From assembly GCA_036407095.1 (NCBI GenBank), contig DASWZV010000099.1, positions 60,778-124,777 of the forward strand: a stretch of DNA of 64,000 bases. Reading direction: 5' to 3'. The stretch comes from Gp6-AA40 sp036407095. Its GTDB lineage: Bacteria > Acidobacteriota > Vicinamibacteria > Vicinamibacterales > UBA2999. The notes under the pieces were generated by a model that did not search any database, was not told the DNA's origin, and saw only the letters and a list, made by a program, of their open reading frames with translations. This document shows positions 1 to 8,727 of the stretch, in pieces. The number at the start of each line of letters is the position of its first letter. The first letter of the stretch is position 1. A program made the position numbers and the translations under genes.

Positions 1-804
1 ACCCATCCCTACAAGCACCCGACCATCGGCAGCATGAAGGACCTCGAGGCGGCCTCGATCGCCGACGTGCGCGATTTTCACAACATCTACTACGTTCCCG
101 AGAACGCGACCGTCGCGATCGTCGGCGACTTCGACACCACGCAGGCGATGCAGATCGTGAACCAGTACTTCGGCCGTGTGCCGAAGGCTGCACGGCCCGT
201 CCCGCGCGACATTCCGAAAGAGCCGCCGCAGACGAAGGAGCGCCGCGCCGTGGTCGAAGAAGCGTGGCCGCTGCCCGCGGTCGTCGTCGCGTATCACGTC
301 ACGTACGACGGCCACCCTGACGCGTATCCGCTGCACATCACGGCGAAGATCATGTCGGACGGGCAGAGCGCGCGCATTCCCCTCGAGCTGATGTACAAGC
401 GCCGCCTCGCGCTGACGGCGTTCGGCAGCGGGAACATCACCGAGGACCCCAATCTCTTCTACGCGGTGGCGATCGTGCAGCCGGGGCAGACGCCGGCCGC
501 GGCCGAGCAGGCGCTCGTCGCCGAGTTCGAGAAACTCACCAAGGAACCGATCAGCGCCGTGGAGCTGCAACGGGCGAAGAACCAGTTCGCTCGCGACTAC
601 ATCGTCGGCCGCGAGTCGAACCAGGAGAAGGCGTTGCACCTGGCGCACTCGGCGGTGATCCACAACGACATCGGCGCCGCCGATGGTGAGTTCGATATCT
701 TCATGAATGTGACGACGGCCGACGTGCAGCGTGTGGCGCGCACCTACTTCACGCCGAACAACCGGGTGGTGATCCACATCCTGCCGAAAGGCGGTACACG
801 TTGA
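1..804 (+). CDS. M16 family zinc metalloprotease, C-terminal part (5' end outside window)
   Basis: The frame is open from base 1, so the start lies upstream; 267 residues are visible. The sequence matches the second half of an M16 (insulinase/pitrilysin) subunit: a YYVPENATVAIVGDF stretch at the end of the N-terminal domain, then the C-terminal domain. The zinc motif HxxEH would lie upstream of base 1 and cannot be checked. The stop overlaps the TTG start of the next M16 gene (TTGA at 801-804), which indicates translational coupling. In bacterial two-gene M16 systems one subunit is catalytic and the other is not. Because the downstream gene lacks the zinc motif, this one is inferred to be the catalytic partner. 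Probably periplasmic, though its signal peptide is not visible. Confidence 0.88.
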   Translation, partial: THPYKHPTIGSMKDLEAASIADVRDFHNIYYVPENATVAIVGDFDTTQAMQIVNQYFGRVPKAARPVPRDIPKEPPQTKERRAVVEEAWPLPAVVVAYHVTYDGHPDAYPLHITAKIMSDGQSARIPLELMYKRRLALTAFGSGNITEDPNLFYAVAIVQPGQTPAAAEQALVAEFEKLTKEPISAVELQRAKNQFARDYIVGRESNQEKALHLAHSAVIHNDIGAADGEFDIFMNVTTADVQRVARTYFTPNNRVVIHILPKGGTR

Positions 805-2297
805 ACCGGCCATGGGTCTGGGTCGTCGGATTGCTCCTGACCGCACGCGTGGGGTTCGGTCAGGATTTCAGCACCTGGCCGACCGAGAACGCACCGCGTC
901 CGCTGCCGGCGCACGAGGTGAAGTTCCCGCCCTACGAGATCCGGTCGCTCTCGAACGGCATGCAGGTCGTCGTGGTGCTGCATCACGAGCAGCCTGCGGT
1001 CACGATGCGACTGCTCATTCGCGCGGGTGCGGCGCAGGATCCCGAGCGCAAAGGCGGCGTCGCGGATCTCGTCGCGCGTCTGCTGGATCAGGGAACGACC
1101 ACGCGAAACGCGGAGCGGATCGCCGAGCAGATCGACACCATCGGCGGGGCGATGGGCACGGGGTCGGGTACCGACCTGACCTGGGTGAATGCCGTCGTGA
1201 TGAAAGATTCGTTTGCGGTCGGCATGGACCTGGTCGCAGACGTGGCGCACAACCCGACGTTTGCCGCCGACGAGATCGAACGGCAGCGCGAGCGGCAGGT
1301 GTCGTCGCTCCGCGTCAGCGATGACGACCCTGACTACGTCGCGTCGGTGACCTTCGATCGTCTGGTCTACGGGTTCCATCCGTACGGGTTGCCGGGCAGC
1401 GGCACGCCTGATTCGATCGCCACGATCACGCAGGACGATCTCCGGACGTTCCATCGTCGCTACTTCGTCCCCAACAACATGATCCTTGCTATCGTCGGCG
1501 ACGTGACGAGCGACGAGGCGTTTGCGACCGCTGATCGCGTGTTCGGCAAGTGGTCGCGAGGCGAGGTGCCGGCGTGGAAGCCGATCGACCCGCCGCAGCC
1601 CACGCGTCGCCTGGTCATCGTCGACAAACCGGGGGCGGTGCAGACGGAGATCCGCGTCGGGCAACTGGCGATTCCACGCAAGCACCCCGACTTCCTGGCC
1701 TTCGATGTTGCCGTCAAGATTCTCGGCGGCGAAGGGGCCAACCGTCTGCATCGCGTGCTGCGATCGGAGCGGGGCCTGACGTACGGAGCGGAAGCAGACA
1801 CCGAGGCCATGAAGGCCACTGGCGATTTCGTCGCCAAGACGAATACCCGAACCGAGACCACTGCCGAGACGCTGCGGCTGACGGTCGAGGAGTTCGCGAA
1901 GCTGCAGCGTCAGCGTGTGTACGAACGCGAGCTGGCCGACGCGCAGGCCTATCTGGCCGGCAGCTTCCCCCTCACGATCGAAACGCCCAACGACATCGCG
2001 ACGATCATCATCAATGCGCTCTTCTACGAGCTTCCGCTCGACGAGTTGCCCACGTTCCGGGAGCGAGTGCTCGCCATCACACCGGACGACATCCAGCGGG
2101 TCGCGCGCCAGTACATCAAGCCGGACCGCCTGTCGATCGTACTGGTCGGAAATGCGCAGGCATTCGTGAATCAGTTGCGGAGCGTCGGATTCCCCGACTT
2201 CGAAGTCATTCCCATCGATCAGCTCGATCTCATGTCGGCCACGCTGAAAAAGGATCCGAAGCGTGCGGCGATCGAGCCAGGCGATACCGCGCGATAG
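801..2297 (+). CDS. M16 family peptidase-like protein, non-catalytic subunit
   Basis: 498 residues with an N-terminal signal peptide ending near GFGQ. Both M16 domains are present, with the usual NGMQVVVV opening and the YFVPNNMILAIVGDV segment. At the zinc site the usual HxxEH is replaced: aligned on GVAD-LVAR-LLDQGT, the first His is D89, the Glu is A92 and the second His is R93, so zinc binding should be lost. The C-terminal domain keeps the RSERGLTYGA segment that shapes the substrate site in non-catalytic partners. The start is TTG, overlapping the preceding stop, so the two M16 products are probably made together as a heterodimer. The substrate is unknown. Confidence 0.9.
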   Translation: MNRPWVWVVGLLLTARVGFGQDFSTWPTENAPRPLPAHEVKFPPYEIRSLSNGMQVVVVLHHEQPAVTMRLLIRAGAAQDPERKGGVADLVARLLDQGTTTRNAERIAEQIDTIGGAMGTGSGTDLTWVNAVVMKDSFAVGMDLVADVAHNPTFAADEIERQRERQVSSLRVSDDDPDYVASVTFDRLVYGFHPYGLPGSGTPDSIATITQDDLRTFHRRYFVPNNMILAIVGDVTSDEAFATADRVFGKWSRGEVPAWKPIDPPQPTRRLVIVDKPGAVQTEIRVGQLAIPRKHPDFLAFDVAVKILGGEGANRLHRVLRSERGLTYGAEADTEAMKATGDFVAKTNTRTETTAETLRLTVEEFAKLQRQRVYERELADAQAYLAGSFPLTIETPNDIATIIINALFYELPLDELPTFRERVLAITPDDIQRVARQYIKPDRLSIVLVGNAQAFVNQLRSVGFPDFEVIPIDQLDLMSATLKKDPKRAAIEPGDTAR

Positions 2298-2314
2298 CGG
2301 CCGTCGGCGGAGCG

Positions 2315-3457
2315 ATGCGAATCATGATCTCCTGCGGCGAGGCGTCGGGCGATCTGTACGCCGGTGCGCTCGCCCTGGAGTTGTATAGCCGGGAGCCGCA
2401 GGCGGAGATCTTTGGATTCGGAGGCCGGCGCCTCGAGGCTGCCGGCGGCCGGCTGATCGGCGACTACGGCGCCTATTCGGTGACCGGCCTCACCGAGGTC
2501 GTGACCAAACTGCCGCGCTCCTTCGCCATGTTGCGGCGTCTGGTCGACTCGGCGCGCGAGCTCCGGCCCCACGTCTTTGTCGCGATCGATTTCCCCGACT
2601 TCAACTTCCGCCTGATGGCCGCGCTTCGCCGACTGGGCATCCCGATCGTCTACTACATCAGCCCGCAGCTCTGGGCCTGGCGTCCGGGCCGCATGGAGAC
2701 GATGAAGGAGAACGTCGATCGGGTGCTGGTGATCTTTCCGTTCGAGGAGGAGTTGTATCGCCGAGCCGGAGTCGACGCGCAGTTCGTTGGCCATCCGCTG
2801 GTGGATCTGGCCCACGCCGGAGTGCGGCGCGACGTGTTCCTGCGCGACCGCGGCCTGCTGCCCGAAGCGCCCACGGTCGCGTTGCTGCCCGGCAGTCGCA
2901 AGAACGAGCTCGAGCGCATTGTCCCGGTGATGGTGGAGACGGTCCCGATGATCGCGAAACGGATTCCCGGCGTGCAGTTCGTCGTGGCACGTGCGCCGGC
3001 CCTGCCCGACGCGCTCTTTGCGCCGCTCGTCGCCGACGATATCGGCGGGCCGCTCGTGCTCGTGCACGAGCGCACCGACGATGTGCTCTCGGCGTCCGAT
3101 GTCGTCATTACCGCGTCCGGCACCGCGACCATCCAGTGTGCGTTGCACGAGAAGCCGATGGTCGTCGTGTATCGGCTCTCGCCGCTGACGTATCGACTGG
3201 GGAAACCGTTCGTGCATGTGGACACCTATGCGATGCCCAACCTCGTCGCCGGCAGTCGCATCGTGCCCGAGCTGATTCAAGACGACTTCACCCCGGAGCG
3301 CACCTCCAGTGAGGTCGTGTCGCTGTTGCTCGATCGAGAGAAGTACCAGACGACCCGCGAGGCGTTGGCACGCGTACGCAAAGCGCTCGGCGCGCCGGGC
3401 GCAAGCGGACGCGCCGCCGACGCCGTGCTCGAAGTCGCGCGGTCATTTGCAGGGTGA
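2315..3457 (+). CDS. lpxB: Lipid-A-disaccharide synthase
   Basis: 380 residues, normal for LpxB (GT19). It condenses UDP-2,3-diacylglucosamine with lipid X to form lipid A disaccharide at the inner membrane. Visible signatures are MISCGEASGDLYAG at the N-terminus, a central YYISPQLWAWRPGR segment, FPFEEELY, VGHPLVD, LLPGSRKNE and TASGTATIQ. The frame is open far upstream, but ATG 2315 begins exactly where the family begins and follows the M16 stop by 17 bases, so that start was chosen. Its presence implies a lipopolysaccharide-bearing outer membrane. No other lpx gene is in the window, so it is detached from an lpxD-fabZ-lpxA cluster here. Confidence 0.96.
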   Translation: MRIMISCGEASGDLYAGALALELYSREPQAEIFGFGGRRLEAAGGRLIGDYGAYSVTGLTEVVTKLPRSFAMLRRLVDSARELRPHVFVAIDFPDFNFRLMAALRRLGIPIVYYISPQLWAWRPGRMETMKENVDRVLVIFPFEEELYRRAGVDAQFVGHPLVDLAHAGVRRDVFLRDRGLLPEAPTVALLPGSRKNELERIVPVMVETVPMIAKRIPGVQFVVARAPALPDALFAPLVADDIGGPLVLVHERTDDVLSASDVVITASGTATIQCALHEKPMVVVYRLSPLTYRLGKPFVHVDTYAMPNLVAGSRIVPELIQDDFTPERTSSEVVSLLLDREKYQTTREALARVRKALGAPGASGRAADAVLEVARSFAG

Positions 3458-3463
3458 ACACAT

Positions 3464-3994
3464 ATGAGGCTTTGGATTCTCGGCTTTGGGCTGTCCCTTC
3501 TTGCCATGGTCGCCGGCGTCTCAGCCACGGTGATCGTGCCTGCCGATTTCGCCGAAATGGTGAACGGCTCGCAGACGGTCGTGCGCGGTCTCGTCGTCGA
3601 CGTCCGGTCGCAGATGGTGGGCGACCGTCGGACGATCGAAAGCGTCGTGACCGTGTCGGTAGCGGATTCCATCAAGGGTGACGCGGGGTCGACTGTGTTC
3701 GTGCGAGTGCCGGGCGGCCTGGTGGGCCGGTATCGTCGCTTCATGGTTGGAGCGCCGGTTTTCAGGCCCGGTGAGGAAGTGGTGTTGTTTCTGACCGGTC
3801 GCCCGCCGGCGATCCCGATGCCGTTCGGGCTCAGCCAGGGCGTATACCGTGTGTCGCGCGCCGCCGATGGCAGCGCCGTGGTGGCGCCGCCAGTGTTGTC
3901 CGAAGGTCGCGTCGTGCGCGGCGATCCGGCACGGCGTCCGCTCGAGATCGGCGCATTCCTCCAACAGGTTCGCGCGGCGATGGGACGGCCATGA
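3464..3994 (+). CDS. Secreted protein of unknown function, upstream of matrixin protease
   Basis: 176 residues with a clear signal peptide (MRLWILGFGLSLLAMVAGVSA). The mature part has alternating beta-type segments: a V-V-R-G-L-V region near residue 45, a GPGEEVVLFL-like stretch (actually PGEEVVLFLTGR) and a QGVYRV segment. This pattern resembles small secreted beta-sandwich proteins found next to matrixins. I do not recognise a named domain. The gene starts six bases after lpxB and its stop overlaps the next start (ATGA at 3991-3994), so it is probably co-translated with the protease. A role as folding partner or inhibitor of that protease would be a guess from position only. Confidence 0.78.
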   Translation: MRLWILGFGLSLLAMVAGVSATVIVPADFAEMVNGSQTVVRGLVVDVRSQMVGDRRTIESVVTVSVADSIKGDAGSTVFVRVPGGLVGRYRRFMVGAPVFRPGEEVVLFLTGRPPAIPMPFGLSQGVYRVSRAADGSAVVAPPVLSEGRVVRGDPARRPLEIGAFLQQVRAAMGRP

Positions 3995-4998
3995 CGGGCC
4001 GCTGGCGCGGCGCACCGGCGCTCCTGCTCGCGTCGCTCCTCGTCATCGGCGCGACACCGGCGGACGCCTACCTGCATCTCAGCGTGTCGACCAGCAACGG
4101 CACCGTGCCGCTCACCTGGAAGACCACGCCGGTGCGCTGGTATGCAACCGATCGCGGCGTGCCCGGTGTGACCGCGTCGCAGTTTCAGGCGGAGGTCGCG
4201 CAGGCCTTCTCCACCTGGCAGGCGGTGCCGACGGCGTCAATCACGTTTCAGTTTGCCGGGTTCACGTCGGCGGTGCCCTTCGACCAGGATGGGTTGACGG
4301 TGCTTGGCTTCGATGCGGAGCCCGACCTCGATCGCGTGCTCGGCGCCACGACCTTCGTCATCGATGACGTGACTGGCGAGATCGTCGAATCGGACGTCTT
4401 CTTCAACTCGATCTTCCTGTGGTCCACGGCTGCGGCAGGAGACCCGACGCGCTTCGATCTGCAGTCGGTCGCCGTGCACGAGATCGGGCACCTCGCCGGT
4501 CTCGGACACTCGGCCCTGGGTGAAACCGAGGTACGGCCCGATGGTGGACGACGTGTGCTCGCGTCGGGTGCGGTGATGTTTCCGATCTCGCTGGGTCGTG
4601 GCGCGATCGCGGATCGCACGCTGCAGCCCGACGACATTGCCGGTGTCTCCGACCTCTATCCTGATGGCGGCTTCCGCGACCAGACCGGCGCTCTCTTCGG
4701 ACGCGTGCGCCTCGGCAATGGCGGTGTCATCGGCGCGCACGTCATTGCGTTCAGTCTCGAGACCGGTACTCTCGTGGCTGGATTCGCGCTCGGCGATGGC
4801 GGCGAGTTCCAGATCAAAGGACTGACGCCCGGACCGTACGTCGTGCGCGTCGAGCCGCTCGACGATGCCGATATCGACAGCTTTTTCGAGCCTGCGGGCA
4901 TTGACATCGATTTTCTGGCGACGTTCTCGCCGCGGATTGTCGCCGCGCCCGCCGGTGGTGCGAGCGATCGTTTCGACGTGACCGTGCGACCGAAATGA
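3991..4998 (+). CDS. Matrixin-family zinc metalloprotease with C-terminal carboxypeptidase-regulatory-like domain
   Basis: 335 residues with a signal peptide ending near ATPADA. The metzincin zinc motif HEIGHLAGLGHS is at residues 163-174 (zinc ligands H163, H167, H173; catalytic E164). The expected Met-turn follows at about residue 192 (SGAVMFPIS). N-terminal matrixin features include PVRWYATD and FSTWQAVPTASITF. From about residue 230 there is a carboxypeptidase-regulatory-like beta-sandwich (GALFGRVRLGNGGVIGAHV ... FQIKGLTPGPYVVRV). No cysteine-switch propeptide is evident. The enzyme is probably an exported endopeptidase. It overlaps its neighbours on both sides by four bases, making a three-gene translationally coupled unit. 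Confidence 0.92.
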   Translation: MTGRWRGAPALLLASLLVIGATPADAYLHLSVSTSNGTVPLTWKTTPVRWYATDRGVPGVTASQFQAEVAQAFSTWQAVPTASITFQFAGFTSAVPFDQDGLTVLGFDAEPDLDRVLGATTFVIDDVTGEIVESDVFFNSIFLWSTAAAGDPTRFDLQSVAVHEIGHLAGLGHSALGETEVRPDGGRRVLASGAVMFPISLGRGAIADRTLQPDDIAGVSDLYPDGGFRDQTGALFGRVRLGNGGVIGAHVIAFSLETGTLVAGFALGDGGEFQIKGLTPGPYVVRVEPLDDADIDSFFEPAGIDIDFLATFSPRIVAAPAGGASDRFDVTVRPK

Positions 4999-5672
4999 GG
5001 GTCGCACGGTTATTCGCGATCATCGTGGCCGCGCTCGGGTTGCGACCGTCGACCGCCAGCGCGCAAGTGGTACCGCTGCATCGCCTCGAGTTGTCGGGAG
5101 GCGTCGGTCTGTTCACCGGCGCGTCGCTCGGTTCGCAGAACGCGAACCTCCGCACCATCACACCCAGTCAGCCGTTCCTGCTGTTCGCCAGCAGTTCCCG
5201 TACGTCGACCGCGCCGATCTTCGATCTTCGGGCCGGAGTGCTGCTGACTCGTCGCTATGGTGTCGAGGGGCACGCGGCCTACGGGCATCCCGAGCTTCGC
5301 ACGGTGCTGTCGTCGGACGTAGAGGGCGCGCCCGGCATCACCGCGGTCGAACGCCTCGATCAGTACGTCATCGACGGCGGTGTCGTCGTCGGTCTCGACG
5401 AGTGGGCCATCGCCGGATTTCACCCGTTCGCGGCTGCGGGCGGCGGCTACCTGCGCCAGCTGCACGAGGATCACATCGTCATCGAGGACGGGGGAGTGTT
5501 CTACGTCGGCGGCGGCGCCCGATACGGGCTCTTCGCGCAGCCTCGCGGCTTCGTCCGTGCGATCGGCGCGCGCATCGACGCGCGCCTCAATCTGCTCAAA
5601 GGTGGGATTCAGATCGAAGATCGCGTGCGCTCGCATTTCTCGATCGGCGGGAGTCTCTACGTGGTCTTTTGA
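4995..5672 (+). CDS. Predicted outer-membrane beta-barrel protein
   Basis: 225 residues. The signal peptide ends at STASAQ. The mature chain has short amphipathic strands separated by turns, with GG-rich ends (LELSGGVGLFTG, FAAAGGGYLRQL, YVGGGARYGLF) and a hydrophobic C-terminal strand ending in FSIGGSLYVVF. A terminal Phe and this strand pattern are typical of outer-membrane barrels. The size would suit an eight-stranded barrel. It begins with ATGA overlapping the matrixin stop, so it belongs to the same transcript. The specific role is unknown. Confidence 0.75.
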   Translation: MRVARLFAIIVAALGLRPSTASAQVVPLHRLELSGGVGLFTGASLGSQNANLRTITPSQPFLLFASSSRTSTAPIFDLRAGVLLTRRYGVEGHAAYGHPELRTVLSSDVEGAPGITAVERLDQYVIDGGVVVGLDEWAIAGFHPFAAAGGGYLRQLHEDHIVIEDGGVFYVGGGARYGLFAQPRGFVRAIGARIDARLNLLKGGIQIEDRVRSHFSIGGSLYVVF

Positions 5673-5678
5673 GTCCTT

Positions 5679-6000
5679 GAGAAAACGGAGATTACGGAGA
5701 CACGGTTTCGCACGGAGACACGGAGGTCAGACGGAGACTGATTCAATTACGAACCGGGCACGCGGCGGTGGAGGTGCCGGCCTGCGGCCGGCGCATGGGA
5801 TGAGAGCCACGGCACGAAAACAAGCGCGTTGCATGTCACTTCTGATCGCGCTTGTTTTCGTGCCGTGGCTCTCATCCCATCACGCGCGTAGCGCGCGCTC
5901 CACCGCCGCCGCAGCTCTTCGCCGGGGAGGTTGCCTCCGTCCGATCTCCGTTCCTCTGTTTCTCCTGTTAATCCGTTTCCTCCGTCCCCTCCGTTTCCTC
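5679..6000. repeat. Compound palindromic element between barrel gene and acnA
   Basis: This 343-base gap holds nested inverted repeats and no gene. The innermost arms are 34 bp and perfect (5795-5828 with 5847-5880; begin ATGGGATGAGAGCC) around an 18-base loop. Outer arms are 12 bp and perfect (5762-5773 GCGGCGGTGGAG with 5898-5909). Between inner and outer arms sits a small GC palindrome on each side (about 5776-5793 and 5883-5897). Outside this, a CGGAG-rich tract on the left (5686-5739) is mirrored by a CTCCGT-rich tract on the right (5931-5999). A second, diverged copy lies at 63167-63302. It looks like a non-autonomous mobile palindrome. It sits directly upstream of the acnA ribosome binding site (GGAAGG at 6008-6013), so it forms part of the acnA leader. 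Confidence 0.8.
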
Positions 6001-6015
6001 TATCATCGGAAGGTT

Positions 6016-8727
6016 ATGGCGACTCTGAACAGCTTCGGCACTCGTACTGAGCGTCGCATCGGTGGACAGCCGGTGCAGATCTACAGTCTTTCCGCGTTGG
6101 AGCAATCCGGGTTTCCCGGTGTGGCGCGCCTGCCGTACTCGATGAAGATCCTGCTCGAGAACCTGCTGCGGCGCGAGGACAACGCGTTCGTGAAGGCCGA
6201 TGACATTCGCGCGTTGGCGCAGTGGAAGGCCACGGCCAATGTGCACAAGGAAATCTCGTTCATGCCGGCGCGCGTCCTGCTGCAGGACTTCACTGGCGTT
6301 CCGTGCGTCGTCGATCTTGCGGCGATGCGCGACGCGGTGATCGGGCTCGGCGGCAACCCCGACCGCGTCAACCCGCTGCAGCCAGTCGAGCTCGTGATCG
6401 ATCACTCGGTGCAGGTCGACTACTTCGGTCGGGCCGATGCGTTCTCGCTCAACGCGGAGCTCGAGTTCTCGCGCAACCGCGAGCGATACGCGCTCCTGCG
6501 CTGGGGGCAGCAGGCATTCAACAATTTCAAGGTCGTGCCGCCTGAGACCGGCATCGTCCATCAGGTCAATATCGAGTATCTGGCGCGCGTGGTCTTCCTG
6601 GAGACCGTGAACGGCGTCACGACGGCGTATCCCGACACGCTCGTCGGCACCGACTCTCACACGACGATGGTCAATGGGCTCGGTGTCGTGGGATGGGGTG
6701 TCGGCGGCATCGAGGCGGAGGCCGCAATGCTCGGGCAGCCGAGCTCGATGCTGATCCCGCAGGTCGTGGGATTCCGGCTTCGAGGGGCGATGCCAAAGGG
6801 ATCGACGGCGACCGACCTCGTCCTGACGATCACGGAAATCCTGCGGAAGCATGGCGTGGTCGGGAAGTTCGTCGAGTTCTTCGGCGACGGCCTGGGCGCG
6901 CTGACGATCGCCGATCGCGCCACCCTCGGCAACATGTGCCCCGAGTACGGCGCCACGGTTGCGATTTTTCCGGTCGATGACATGACGCTCGAGTACTTGC
7001 GGCTGACCGGCCGCGATCGCGCACACATCGAGCTCGTGGAGCAGTACGCGAAAGCGCAAGGGCTGTTCCGGACCGCTGACAGTCCCGACGCGGTGTACTC
7101 CGAGACCATCGACCTCGAGCTCTCGACCGTCGAGCCGAGCCTTGCGGGGCCGAAGCGGCCGCAGGATCGCGTGGCGCTGTCGAAGACCAGGCCGGCGTTC
7201 CAGGCAGCCCTCCCGTCGATGCAGATGCCCTCGAAGGGTGGGGGCAGCGCGACGTCCGCGTCACGGTCCGCCGTGGCCGTAGCCGATCCCGCCGTCGACA
7301 CGCTCGATCATGGAGCGGTCGTGATCGCCGCGATCACGAGCTGCACGAACACCTCGAACCCGAGCGTGATGATCGGCGCGGGCCTGGTAGCGAAGAAGGC
7401 GGTGGAGAAGGGACTCACGCGCAAGCCCTGGGTCAAGAGCAGCCTGGCGCCCGGATCGAAAGTCGTGACGGAGTATCTCAACGCCGCGGGCCTGACGCCC
7501 TATCTCGACACGCTCGGGTTCAATCTCGTTGGGTACGGGTGCACCACCTGCATCGGCAACAGCGGTCCGCTTCCCGACGAGATCGCCGCCGCCGTACGAG
7601 AAAAGAATCTCGTCGTGTGCTCCGTTCTGAGCGGCAACCGCAATTTCGAAGGCCGTATTCAACAGGACGTGCGCGCCAACTATCTCGCCTCGCCGCCACT
7701 CGTTGTCGCGTTTGCGCTGGCCGGCTGGATTACGAAGGACATCACCGCCGAACCGCTCGGCGAGGACCGGTCGGGGCGGCCCGTCTACCTGCGCGACATC
7801 TGGCCGAGCGAACAGGAAATCCAGGAGACGATGCTCCGCGCGGTGACGGCGGACATGTTCCGGCGCACCTACGCCGACGTGTTCAAAGGCGACGAGCGCT
7901 GGCAGCAGCTTCGGGTGCCGGAGGGCAACCATTTCTCGTGGGACCAGGCCTCGACGTACGTGCGCAGGCCGACATTCCTCGAGGGCATGAGCATGGAGGT
8001 GGCGCCGCTGGCCGACATCACGGGCGCGCGCCTGCTGGCGCTGCTCGGCGACAGCGTGACCACCGATCACATCTCGCCGGCCGGATCGATCAAGGTCGAC
8101 AGCCCGGCAGGGAAGTATCTGATCGAGAAGGGTGTCAAGCCCGCCGATTTCAATTCCTACGGCGCGCGGCGCGGCAATCACGAAGTGATGATGCGCGGCA
8201 CGTTTGCGAACGTTCGTCTGCGCAATCAGATGGCGCCCGGCACCGAGGGCGGATGGACCCGGTATCAGCCGAGCGGCGAGCAGATGACGATCTACGACGC
8301 CTCAGTGAAGTATCAGGCCACGAACGTGCCACTCCTGGTTATCGCCGGGAAGGAATATGGATCGGGGTCGTCGCGGGACTGGGCGGCGAAGGGCACGCTG
8401 CTTCTGGGCGTGAAAGCCGTGATCGCCGAGTCGTTCGAGCGCATCCATCGCAGCAACCTCGTGAACATGGGTGTGCTGCCGCTCGAGTTCAAGTCCGGCG
8501 CGAGTGCCGCGTCGCTGAAGCTGGCTGGAACCGAGTCGTATTCGATTCTCGGAATCGCCGATGGTTTGAAGCCGCGCGGCCACGTGCGCGTGGCGGTGAA
8601 AGGTGCCGACGGACGGAGTCACGAGTTCGACGCGATCGTGCGTATCGACACGCCCGAGGAGCTCATTGCGTTCAAGCACGGCGGGATTCTGCCGTACGTA
8701 GTGAGACAGCTCGTTAGGAGACAGTGA
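6016..8727 (+). CDS. acnA: Aconitate hydratase A
   Basis: 903 residues, the normal length for AcnA/IRP-type aconitase. It interconverts citrate and isocitrate via cis-aconitate in the TCA cycle and carries a [4Fe-4S] cluster. The cluster ligands are C443 (TSCTNTSNP), C509 and C512 (GYGCTTCIGNSG). The fourth domain has GDSVTTDHISPAGSI and the substrate-binding GSSRDWAAKG loop. The frame is open upstream, but ATG 6016 matches the family N-terminus and follows GGAAGG at a good distance. Residues about 390-430 contain a low-complexity Ser/Ala linker (PSKGGGSATSASRS) not needed by the fold. Its TGA overlaps the next possible start (GTGA at 8724). Confidence 0.97.
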   Translation: MATLNSFGTRTERRIGGQPVQIYSLSALEQSGFPGVARLPYSMKILLENLLRREDNAFVKADDIRALAQWKATANVHKEISFMPARVLLQDFTGVPCVVDLAAMRDAVIGLGGNPDRVNPLQPVELVIDHSVQVDYFGRADAFSLNAELEFSRNRERYALLRWGQQAFNNFKVVPPETGIVHQVNIEYLARVVFLETVNGVTTAYPDTLVGTDSHTTMVNGLGVVGWGVGGIEAEAAMLGQPSSMLIPQVVGFRLRGAMPKGSTATDLVLTITEILRKHGVVGKFVEFFGDGLGALTIADRATLGNMCPEYGATVAIFPVDDMTLEYLRLTGRDRAHIELVEQYAKAQGLFRTADSPDAVYSETIDLELSTVEPSLAGPKRPQDRVALSKTRPAFQAALPSMQMPSKGGGSATSASRSAVAVADPAVDTLDHGAVVIAAITSCTNTSNPSVMIGAGLVAKKAVEKGLTRKPWVKSSLAPGSKVVTEYLNAAGLTPYLDTLGFNLVGYGCTTCIGNSGPLPDEIAAAVREKNLVVCSVLSGNRNFEGRIQQDVRANYLASPPLVVAFALAGWITKDITAEPLGEDRSGRPVYLRDIWPSEQEIQETMLRAVTADMFRRTYADVFKGDERWQQLRVPEGNHFSWDQASTYVRRPTFLEGMSMEVAPLADITGARLLALLGDSVTTDHISPAGSIKVDSPAGKYLIEKGVKPADFNSYGARRGNHEVMMRGTFANVRLRNQMAPGTEGGWTRYQPSGEQMTIYDASVKYQATNVPLLVIAGKEYGSGSSRDWAAKGTLLLGVKAVIAESFERIHRSNLVNMGVLPLEFKSGASAASLKLAGTESYSILGIADGLKPRGHVRVAVKGADGRSHEFDAIVRIDTPEELIAFKHGGILPYVVRQLVRRQ

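Noticed and set aside
1460..1861. Long minus-strand frames opposite the M16, lpxB, acnA and PQQ genes
   Set aside because: High-GC codon use keeps the opposite strands open; the products are Arg/His/Asp-rich without motifs.
5380..6015. Aconitase frame extended upstream across the palindromic element
   Set aside because: The extra residues are Arg/Ser-rich and overlap the beta-barrel gene; ATG 6016 with GGAAGG fits the family.
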